Source of the DNA: Fidelibacterota bacterium
Lineage (GTDB): Bacteria > Pseudomonadota > Alphaproteobacteria > Rhodospirillales > Rhodospirillaceae
Length of the DNA: 38,850 nt
Direction: 5' to 3'
NCBI GenBank assembly: GCA_947476065.1
Contig: CANJPG010000027.1
Coordinates: 1-38,850, forward strand
Positions 32,524-38,850 of the stretch are shown in pieces (positions within the stretch are counted from its first letter, which is position 1; every line of letters begins with the position of its first letter). A program made the translations under genes and the position numbers. The notes beneath the pieces were generated by a model. That model had not been told where the DNA came from. It saw nothing but the letters and a program-made list of their open reading frames with translations, and did not search any database.

Positions 32524-33560
32524 CAGGCAGCCTTTTGCAGAGAGGCGTCTTGTAAAGACGCAACGTGGAAATCGCCGCTAAATAGACGGACGATCATGGC
32601 TTTAACGTGATCGGGATCGGCGGCCGTGTTCACGGCCACCCGGAAAGCGTTGGCGCCGGGAATGCCGGCGGCCGACCACGCCAGATGCTTGCGCGCGATG
32701 CGCACGCCGGCATCGCGGCCATAGTGCGACAGCAACGTCTCGTAGTGTTCCAGCAGGACAGCCAGGCGCTCGGCCAGGCTGGGCTCGGTGGCGATGGCGC
32801 CTGTGTCGAGGAAGTGTTGCACCTGGCCCGGGAACCAGGGCTTGCCAAAAGCCCCTCGCCCGATCATTACGCCGTCGGCGCCCGACAGACGCAGCAGTTC
32901 ATTGGCATGTTCGGGCGTGGTGACGTCTCCGTTACCGATGACCGGCACCTTCACCGCATCCTTGACCTTGCGGATAAAGGCCCAGTCGGCAGTTCCGTTG
33001 TAGAGCATTTGGCGCGTGCGGCCGTGCACGGTGATCAGCTGCACACCGGCGCTCTCGGCGCGCTTGGCCAGGGACGGCGCATTGAGACTGTTGTGGTCCC
33101 AGCCCATGCGCATCTTGAGGGTGACCGGGATATCCACGGCCTTGACCACGGCCTCGATGATGCGGGCGGCATGATCTTCGTCGCGCATCAGGGCCGAGCC
33201 GGCCTGGCTGTTGACAACCTTCTTCACCGGGCAGCCCATATTGATGTCGATCAGCGCAGCGCCGCGATCCTGATTCATACGCGCGGCCTCGGCCATGATG
33301 GCGGGCTCGCAGCCGGCCAGCTGCACCGCTAAAAGCCCCTCGTCGGCGCAATTCTCGCTCATGCGCAAGGTCTCGCCGTGGGCGCGGATCATCTGGGCAC
33401 TAGCGATCATCTCCGAATAGACCAGCCCGCAGCCGAAACGCTTGGCCAGGCGGCGGAAGGGCCGGTCCGTCACGCCCGACATCGGCGCCAGAAAAACGTT
33501 CCCGGCGACCTTTAAGGACCCGATCTGGATCGTTGGGCATGAAGTGTTGCTAATCGGCAT
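32523..33560 (-). CDS. dusB: tRNA-dihydrouridine synthase B
   Basis: 345 aa FMN TIM-barrel: [49 protein letters not shown] with catalytic Cys110, [32 protein letters not shown] and [11 protein letters not shown]. It reduces uridine in the tRNA D-loop using NADPH. In alphaproteobacteria this gene (nifR3) heads the ntrBC operon, as it does here, so the promoter for the array probably lies in the 191-bp gap to ispDF. No clear consensus promoter seen. Confidence 0.95.
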   Translation of the reverse strand: MPISNTSCPTIQIGSLKVAGNVFLAPMSGVTDRPFRRLAKRFGCGLVYSEMIASAQMIRAHGETLRMSENCADEGLLAVQLAGCEPAIMAEAARMNQDRGAALIDINMGCPVKKVVNSQAGSALMRDEDHAARIIEAVVKAVDIPVTLKMRMGWDHNSLNAPSLAKRAESAGVQLITVHGRTRQMLYNGTADWAFIRKVKDAVKVPVIGNGDVTTPEHANELLRLSGADGVMIGRGAFGKPWFPGQVQHFLDTGAIATEPSLAERLAVLLEHYETLLSHYGRDAGVRIARKHLAWSAAGIPGANAFRVAVNTAADPDHVKAMIVRLFSGDFHVASLQDASLQKAA

Positions 33561-33751
33561 ATAACCTTAGGGACACTGCATAAAAGTTAGGCATTTGCCC
33601 AAGAATAACCGGAAAGATCAAGGACTTTCGCCACCTGTGGCTAAATCGCACTACATCTTGGCAACACGTTGGGCTAAAACACAAATTGCTCAGCCTCCCA
33701 AGGCTTTCTAGTGTCGCGCCTCACCCTGCCGCTGATTAAAGGTCGTCCTCC

Positions 33752-34888
33752 GTGTCCACTTGCGCTGCCCTTATCGTCGCCGCCGGCCGTGGACAGCGGT
33801 TTGGCGGGAACCTGCCTAAACAATATGCGCCCCTGAAAGGCGAGCGCCTGCTGCGGCGGACTTTGCGGGCTTTTTGCGGTCATCCGGCGATCAACCGGGT
33901 CGTGGTCGCCATCCATCCCGACGATGCCGGCATCTTCGCCGAGCTCGCCCAGGGCTTTCCCAACGTCACCGCCGTCAACGGCGGCGCCACTCGCCAGGAT
34001 TCCGTGCGACTGGGCCTTGAGGCACTGTCGTCCGCCGCCCCTGATTTGGTGCTGATCCACGACGGCGCCCGCCCGATGGTGTCGGCGCGGTTGATCGCCA
34101 GCGTCATCGAAGGTCTGCGGGCGTCCGACGGCATTGTGCCGGCGGTGGCGGTCATCGACACGCTGAAGCGCGTGAGCGGCCGCGAAATCGGCGAGACCGT
34201 GTCCCGGGACAATCTGGTGCGCGCCCAGACGCCCCAGGGCTTTCGCTTTCCCATCATTCTCACCGCCCACCGTGCCCTCGCCGGCGAAGCTCTCACCGAC
34301 GATGCCGCGGTCATGGAGCGCGCCGGTCACCGCGTCGCGACCGTGCCCGGCGACGAGGCCAACATCAAGGTCACCACCATGGACGATCTCGCCAGCCTAA
34401 CCGCATCCCTCAGCGAAACCCGTATCGGCCAGGGCTTCGACGTCCACCGCTTCGGACCCGGGGACAGTGTTATGCTGTGCGGCCTGAAAGTGCCCCATAC
34501 CCACGGGCTGGTCGGCCATTCCGACGCCGATGTCGCCCTGCACGCGGCCACCGACGCCATCCTGGGTGCCTTTGGCGCTGGTGATATCGGGCAGCATTTT
34601 CCGCCTTCCGATGAGAAATGGCGCGGCGCGTCGTCGGACCGCTTCCTGCGCCACGCCTACGAACTGCTGCGCGAACGTGGCGGCGTACTGACCCACCTCG
34701 ACCTGACCATCATCTGCGAGCGGCCCAAGGTCGGACCTCACCGTGCGGCCATGGTCAGCGCCATCGCGCGAATCCTGGACGTCGAGGAACACCGCGTCAG
34801 CGTCAAAGCGACGACGACGGAAGGTTTGGGATTTACGGGCCGCCAGGAAGGCATCGCCGCGCAGGCCGTGGCGACCGTCAGGCTTTGA
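33752..34888 (+). CDS. ispDF: bifunctional IspD/IspF enzyme of the MEP isoprenoid pathway
   Basis: 378 aa fusion. IspD half (about 1-220): [14 protein letters not shown] with [15 protein letters not shown], and TPQGFRF. IspF half (from about 224): [11 protein letters not shown] with zinc-binding Asp/His, [19 protein letters not shown] and [19 protein letters not shown]. It makes CDP-ME and MEcPP. Only GTG 33752 can start the gene, as an in-frame TAA lies at 33737; AAAGG is about 9 bp upstream. Divergent from dusB; its 3' end overlaps the SemiSWEET gene by 11 bp. Confidence 0.96.
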   Translation: MSTCAALIVAAGRGQRFGGNLPKQYAPLKGERLLRRTLRAFCGHPAINRVVVAIHPDDAGIFAELAQGFPNVTAVNGGATRQDSVRLGLEALSSAAPDLVLIHDGARPMVSARLIASVIEGLRASDGIVPAVAVIDTLKRVSGREIGETVSRDNLVRAQTPQGFRFPIILTAHRALAGEALTDDAAVMERAGHRVATVPGDEANIKVTTMDDLASLTASLSETRIGQGFDVHRFGPGDSVMLCGLKVPHTHGLVGHSDADVALHAATDAILGAFGAGDIGQHFPPSDEKWRGASSDRFLRHAYELLRERGGVLTHLDLTIICERPKVGPHRAAMVSAIARILDVEEHRVSVKATTTEGLGFTGRQEGIAAQAVATVRL

Positions 34889-35180
34889 CGTCGGGATCCA
34901 GGGCATCGGCAACTTTCTCGCGCTTCGGGCGCGGCAGCAGCTTCATGGTCAGGATGAAAGCCGCCAGCAGCAGACAAATGCTGTTGGGGATGATCAGCGG
35001 CCATTGTTTCAGCATCACGCCGTAGCCGATCCACAGGGCAAAGCCGGTCACGGTCAAGGCGTACATGCCCGCCGAGATGTCCTTGGTGCTGCGGGATTTG
35101 ATGATTTTCCACGCCTGGGGCGTGAAGCTGAGCGTCGAGGCGATTGCTGCGAAACTGCCGATGATTGTTGCTGTTTCCAT
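34878..35180 (-). CDS. SemiSWEET family sugar transporter
   Basis: 100 aa with three transmembrane helices (about 5-24, 38-58, 62-82): the PQ-loop motif [22 protein letters not shown], then [30 protein letters not shown]. SemiSWEETs act as homodimers for passive sugar exchange. Charged C-terminal tail. No sugar-metabolism genes nearby. It overlaps the ispDF 3' end by 11 bp, convergent. Confidence 0.92.
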   Translation of the reverse strand: METATIIGSFAAIASTLSFTPQAWKIIKSRSTKDISAGMYALTVTGFALWIGYGVMLKQWPLIIPNSICLLLAAFILTMKLLPRPKREKVADALDPDVKA

Positions 35181-35210
35181 CCGTTCCCTCGCCGCGTCCG
35201 CTTAAAAGAA

Positions 35211-35240
35211 AAGGCCGCGCGAGGTTGCCCCCGCGCGGCC
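35211..35240 (-). terminator. rho-independent terminator of the histone-like gene
   Basis: GGCCGCGCG (35213-35221) and CGCGCGGCC (35232-35240), a perfect 9-bp GC stem with a 10-nt loop, followed in the minus direction by TTTTCTTTTAA. It lies 20 bp after the stop at 35260 and before the SemiSWEET start, so SemiSWEET has its own transcript. Confidence 0.88.
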
Positions 35241-35259
35241 CTTCCGTCGATATAACGCG

Positions 35260-35526
35260 TTACGCGACGCCGAGTTTCTTGCGGCCGGACTTGACCGCTT
35301 TCTTGGCGAACTTGGTCAGCGTATCCGCGAGGGCGCTGACTTCGGCGGACACCGTCTTCTGCGCCTTTTTGGCGCGGGCGGTCAGGGTCTTCGCCTGGCT
35401 CTTCGCGGTCTTCTTCACCTTCGAAACGGCGGACTTCGCTTTCGTCTTGGCGGCTTTGGTCTTGGTCTTCGCTTTTGCTTTGACCTTGCTTACGACTTTG
35501 CGCGCGCTGCGTTTGGCACTTGCCAT
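35260..35526 (-). CDS. histone H1-like Lys/Ala-rich protein
   Basis: 88 aa, made mostly of Lys, Ala, Ser, Thr and Val with AKxKxKAAKxKAKS repeats, then an amphipathic C-terminal helix (TVSAEVSALADTLTKFAKKAVKSGRKK). This is the composition of bacterial histone H1-like or nucleoid-binding proteins; a DNA or RNA compaction role is inferred. ATG 35526 is chosen because of GAGG about 7 bp upstream. Its own strong terminator follows. Confidence 0.8.
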   Translation of the reverse strand: MASAKRSARKVVSKVKAKAKTKTKAAKTKAKSAVSKVKKTAKSQAKTLTARAKKAQKTVSAEVSALADTLTKFAKKAVKSGRKKLGVA

Positions 35527-35604
35527 ATCAAACCTCGTTGTTGTGATCCGGATAGAACGCCACTTGCTAACACAAACGCGCAAGAGCCGCAAAGGTTCCG
35601 GAGT

Positions 35605-37278
35605 TCAGGCAGAAGTGGTTCCCGGATCGAGCGCCGGATTGAGCACCGGCGCCATGGCGTCATCGACGCTGGCGGCGAAGCCCGAGCCGGCCTCGGCGTA
35701 CATGTTGAAAACCGCGTGCACGCCGGCGGCCTTCAACATCCGCGCCTGGTCGGAGAACTTGGCCAAAGCGCCCAGAAAGCCCGCAAAATCGCCGCCTTTG
35801 ATCTGCTGCACCGCATACATGTTCGAGCGGTACTCGGGCATGGCCAGCAGCACCGCCTTCAGGTGATGGGGTGCCGCATGCACCCGCTCCCAGAAGTCGG
35901 AATCGGTCGCGTCACCGTGGATGACGTTGCGTCCGGCCTTCTGGTGCTGCGCGACCTTCTCCAGGTTGCTCTCGATGCCGATGACCAGATCGGCGCCGTA
36001 ACGCCGGCGCAGGTATTCGTAGGCGCCGGTGCCAACCCGCCCCATGCCGAAGACCGCGATGGTGGCATCGCCGATTTCGAGCGGCAGATCCTCGACATGG
36101 CGGGTTTTACGCTCGAAGCGCCGCAAAAACCGGTGCACACGCTGATAGAGTCGGTGCGGCTTGATGTTGAGAGGCGACAACAGAAAGAACGATAGCGACG
36201 TGGCCATGGCCAGCACCATCACCCAGCCCTCGTCGACCCAGCCGTTGGCGGCGCTGACGGCGCAGACGATCAGCCCAAACTCGCTGTAGGTGGACAGGCT
36301 GAGGGCCGCCAGGAACGCCGAACGCGCGCGCAGCTTGAACCGCGTCATCAGCAGAAAGAACAGCCCCGCTTGCACGGGCAGAAGCAGCACCAGCACGATA
36401 GCAATGGCGAGGTGCTCGAAGGTGGGTTTGCCCGACAGGCCGATATCAAGAAAGAAGCCGATCAGCAGCACTTCCTTGAAGCCGAAGAGCGCATCCGACA
36501 GCTCTTCGGAACGCTTGTGGGGCGCCATCAGCACCCCCATCACCAGGGCACCAAGGTCAGGCTTCAGGCCCACCAGCGAAAAGGCCCCCGCGCCGAGAAT
36601 GATCGCCGTGAACAGGCCAAACAGCGGCAAAAGCTCGCGGTAGCCGACGCGGTCGAGCAGCGCATTCAGCAGCGGGCGTAGTAGAATCAGACCCACCAAA
36701 GCAAAGGCCCAGGGCGACGGCGCACTAGCCGCCGAGAAGGTCAGGAACATGACCGCGAACAGGTCCTGGATGACCAGGATGCCGACGGCGGTGCGGCCAT
36801 GCAGCGCGTTGGACTCGCCGCGTTCGTCGAGCACCTTGACGCCGAAGACGGTGCTGGAAAAGGTCAGTGCGAAGGCGATCAGGGCCGCCGCCATGGGCGT
36901 GAGCTTGCCTAACAGACCGGGCCCAACCGAGGCGAGCGCATACATAGCAGCCCCGAATCCCAGCAACGTGCCCAAGGTATGCAGACTGGCCACGCCCCAG
37001 ACGTCCGGCCGCGCGAGCGTGCGGATCCGCAGCCTAAGGCCGATGGTGAACAGCAGCAGCATCACGCCGGCGTCGGCGATCTCCTTGATCACCGCATTGG
37101 AGCGCACGCCAAGGCCGTTGAGCGCAAAGCCAGCCAGCAGAAATCCTGCCAGCGGCGGCAGCCCCAGGAACCGCGCACCGACACCAAACACAAAGGCCAA
37201 GGCGATGGCCAAGGGCACCGTCGGCAGGTCGGCGAACAGGGCCGTGACTTGAGCGAAGGCGGGGGCGAACTCGGGCAC
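35605..37278 (-). CDS. CPA2 cation:proton antiporter with RCK domain (KefB/YbaL type)
   Basis: 557 aa. Around twelve transmembrane segments (about 15-380) with the family GVMLLLFTIGLRLR, ALTFSSTVFGVKVL and LVIQDLFAVMFL motifs. A cytosolic Rossmann RCK-N domain follows: IAVFGMGRVGTGAYEYL, IESNLEK, GDATDSDFWERV. It exchanges K+ or Na+ for protons, gated by nucleotide or thiol ligand. The start is GTG 37278. cutA lies 5 bp upstream, forming a two-gene unit. Confidence 0.9.
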   Translation of the reverse strand: MPEFAPAFAQVTALFADLPTVPLAIALAFVFGVGARFLGLPPLAGFLLAGFALNGLGVRSNAVIKEIADAGVMLLLFTIGLRLRIRTLARPDVWGVASLHTLGTLLGFGAAMYALASVGPGLLGKLTPMAAALIAFALTFSSTVFGVKVLDERGESNALHGRTAVGILVIQDLFAVMFLTFSAASAPSPWAFALVGLILLRPLLNALLDRVGYRELLPLFGLFTAIILGAGAFSLVGLKPDLGALVMGVLMAPHKRSEELSDALFGFKEVLLIGFFLDIGLSGKPTFEHLAIAIVLVLLLPVQAGLFFLLMTRFKLRARSAFLAALSLSTYSEFGLIVCAVSAANGWVDEGWVMVLAMATSLSFFLLSPLNIKPHRLYQRVHRFLRRFERKTRHVEDLPLEIGDATIAVFGMGRVGTGAYEYLRRRYGADLVIGIESNLEKVAQHQKAGRNVIHGDATDSDFWERVHAAPHHLKAVLLAMPEYRSNMYAVQQIKGGDFAGFLGALAKFSDQARMLKAAGVHAVFNMYAEAGSGFAASVDDAMAPVLNPALDPGTTSA

Positions 37279-37283
37279 GAGTG

Positions 37284-37601
37284 TTATGTGGTCTCCCGGG
37301 CGATCCAGGCGAGATAGTCGGGCAGGCCGGCCGCCATGTCGTAGACGACCGCGCAGGGCACGTCGTAGCTGTGCAGGGCTTGGACGCGGGCCAGCACGCG
37401 TTCGGCAAGCTCACGGCGGGTCTTGGCGATCAGCACAATTTCTTGCGCCTCTTCGACGTTGCCCTGCCAGTGGTAGATGGATGTGGCCTCGCCCAGCACA
37501 TTGACACAGGCCACGAGCTTCTCGTTCACCAGGGCCCGGGCAATGCTCATCGCCTCGTCGCGCGAGGGGCTGGTCATATAGATCATGCAGTGCTGCGTCA
37601 T
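37284..37601 (-). CDS. cutA: divalent-cation tolerance protein CutA
   Basis: 105 aa: YMTSPSRDEAMSIARALVNEKLVACVNV, SIYHWQGNVEEAQEIVLIAKTRR, HSYDVPCAVVYDM and YLAWI, all in CutA1 order. Forms trimers of ferredoxin-like fold. Role in metal tolerance is reported but mechanistically unclear. It precedes the antiporter by 5 bp, a plausible ion-homeostasis pair. Confidence 0.94.
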   Translation of the reverse strand: MTQHCMIYMTSPSRDEAMSIARALVNEKLVACVNVLGEATSIYHWQGNVEEAQEIVLIAKTRRELAERVLARVQALHSYDVPCAVVYDMAAGLPDYLAWIARETT

Positions 37602-37751
37602 TTGCGGATGCGGCCCTCTTTGCTAAAATGGCTCGGCTAAAGTCGCGCGCGAATTGTGCTTTAAGAAAAATTCATCAGTTCGCGTGAGTATCGGTGCCTT
37701 CTGCGACGTTAGAGTAACGCTGCATTAAACGAACCCGATAGGAATTCCGTC

Positions 37752-38009
37752 ATGGACGGCGGCGACCGCAACATCATCCGGCTCTCTCCCGCGCAGCGCA
37801 AGTGGCTCGAGCGCGGCCTCACGCAGCCGGGCGGCAAGCTGCCGCTGTTCGATTCCGATGGCCGCAAGATCAATCCGCAGGTGGTCAAGAAGTGCGTCGA
37901 TGAAGGCTGGGCCGAGCCCTGGTTCGCCAATCAGATGAAACCCGATTGGATGGTGTGCAAACTCACACCGGCCGGGCGCACGGTGCTGCAGGATTCCGTC
38001 GGCGCCTAG
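37752..38009 (+). CDS. conserved small protein, winged-helix-like, 85 aa
   Basis: Short protein: LSPAQRKWLERGLTQPGGKLPLFDSDGRKIN, then VVKKCVDEGWAEPWF and a WMVCKLTPAGRTVL strand. The order helix-helix-beta wing with terminal LTPAGR resembles winged-helix or MarR-like small proteins. AGGA is about 9 bp upstream of the ATG. Divergent from cutA. Function not known. Confidence 0.75.
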   Translation: MDGGDRNIIRLSPAQRKWLERGLTQPGGKLPLFDSDGRKINPQVVKKCVDEGWAEPWFANQMKPDWMVCKLTPAGRTVLQDSVGA

Positions 38010-38051
38010 CACGCCGACTCTTTTCAATTCAAGAAAACGCCAGCGGCGTGT

Positions 38052-38567
38052 TTAAGCCGTCAATTCCAGGGATTCGCCGGGTTTGGCGAAGGTGCCCGAC
38101 ACCGCAAAGAAGCTTTTGGCATAGCGCGTTGCCGCGGCCTGGAATTCGCGCGCGCGCGCGGCAGGCTGCTCTGATTGCCCCTGCTCAGAGGTCGTCTGTT
38201 CGGATGCCGCCTGCGCTTTCGCACGTTGCGCCGAGCGGTACAGACTGTCGGCCTCATCGCTCGAGATCACCGACGGATCGCTGCGCTCGGGCAATTTGGT
38301 GCGGCGCTGAACTTTCGCCGGCGCCTCGTCAGTTGAAGCCGGACGCTGCGCGCTCAGAGTCTTGGTCAGACCTGCCAGCGTGGCGGCATTCAGGAATGAA
38401 CGGAATGCAACGCTGGGGCGATTACGGTCGCCGCGTGACTGGTTACGGCGATCGTTGTTGGCACTTTCACGGTCGCCAACAGCCGTCACCGGCGCCTGAC
38501 GCGCAGGTGACGCCGCGATCGGCGCAGCAATAGGCTGTAACGAAAGTGAGTCGATGCTGATGGCCAT
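38052..38567 (-). CDS. hypothetical protein, 171 aa
   Basis: Low-complexity Ala/Ser/Gln/Arg-rich N-terminal two thirds, probably disordered, with a conserved-looking C-terminal end (AREFQAAATRYAKSFFAVSG). No signal peptide or membrane segment. Not recognised. AGGGG lies only two bases before ATG 38567. An 18-bp palindrome lies 36 bp upstream at 38603-38620. Confidence 0.65.
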   Translation of the reverse strand: MAISIDSLSLQPIAAPIAASPARQAPVTAVGDRESANNDRRNQSRGDRNRPSVAFRSFLNAATLAGLTKTLSAQRPASTDEAPAKVQRRTKLPERSDPSVISSDEADSLYRSAQRAKAQAASEQTTSEQGQSEQPAARAREFQAAATRYAKSFFAVSGTFAKPGESLELTA

Positions 38568-38602
38568 ATCCCCTGCCCGATCCCAATCTCGGGCCCCTCA
38601 TT

Positions 38603-38620
38603 AATCCTTTATAAAGGATT
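38603..38620. promoter_or_regulatory. 18-bp perfect palindrome AATCCTTTATAAAGGATT
   Basis: Perfect dyad centred at 38611/38612, AT-rich, 36 bp upstream of the 171-aa gene. TTTATAAA at the centre could also act as a -10. Candidate operator; no regulator adjacent. Confidence 0.5.
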
Positions 38621-38713
38621 TAGGGCGGGACGCTCAACAAAACAATGCACGCAATAGTTGATATCCCTGCGGCGGGGATGGTCTTTGTGCGGCGATTTCG
38701 AAGAAGGAGGAAA

Positions 38714-38792
<79 letters not shown>

Positions 38793-38850
38793 CCAAGCCG
38801 CGGCGGGGTCATGTAGCATGGGGTCCCCGGCGAAGCGGCGCGCACTATAG

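Noticed and set aside
31486-32610. 374-aa open frame on the plus strand
   Set aside because: Shadow of ntrB and the end of dusB, without domain signatures.

Overview
The window looks like core chromosome of a GC-rich alphaproteobacterium, probably a Rhodospirillales-type or neighbouring lineage. Several things point there: a PopZ (DUF2497) polar organiser next to tolC and pcm, a fused ispDF gene, the dusB-ntrB-ntrC-ntrY-ntrX-(...)-hfq-hflX block, a Lys/Ala-rich histone-H1-like protein, and a SemiSWEET. Species cannot be fixed from the sequence. I see no insertion sequence, prophage, CRISPR array or replication origin.

Layout. 1-1625: the 3' tip of a SOUL haem-binding gene, a 90-aa unknown, a small Cys-based tyrosine phosphatase, then about 600 bp of repeat-rich non-coding DNA. 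1626-4978 (+): xth (TTG start), a carboxymuconolactone decarboxylase-like gene, a Tat-exported MDR oxidoreductase whose Shine-Dalgarno lies in a hairpin, and a family 25 glycosyltransferase behind a 23-bp palindrome. 4984-14112 (-): ilvD, valS, a radical SAM/SPASM enzyme, popZ, tolC and a pcm-like methyltransferase. 14254-14596: a strong promoter, tRNA-Cys, tRNA-Asn and a cluster of inverted repeats. 14611-18474 (-): a divergent SDR, a 78-aa unknown, a CHRD-plus-beta-barrel outer-membrane protein and an FkbM methyltransferase. 18517-20113 (+): mazG and a lipoprotein, abutting a convergent DUF3300 gene.

22103-33560 (-) is one long, tightly packed array: dusB, ntrB, ntrC, ntrY, ntrX, a D-amino-acid aminotransferase, a HAD phosphatase, hfq (with its own candidate promoter), hflX and an IMPase-family phosphatase. 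It joins nitrogen two-component control (NtrBC, NtrYX) to RNA-level control (Hfq, HflX, DusB). 33752-38790: ispDF (+), then SemiSWEET, a histone-like protein, a KefB-type antiporter with cutA, a winged-helix-like 85-aa protein (+), a 171-aa unknown and tRNA-Pro(GGG).

Most of the window is housekeeping. I found no clear new multi-gene system. The most original signals are the CHRD/autotransporter fusion, the SD-sequestering hairpin at 2863-2902, the 23-bp palindrome at 4189-4211, the duplicated valS end that supplies the ilvD ribosome-binding site, the orphan radical SAM/SPASM gene between popZ and valS, and several enzymes whose family catalytic motif is missing (SDR, pcm-like protein, NtrX).
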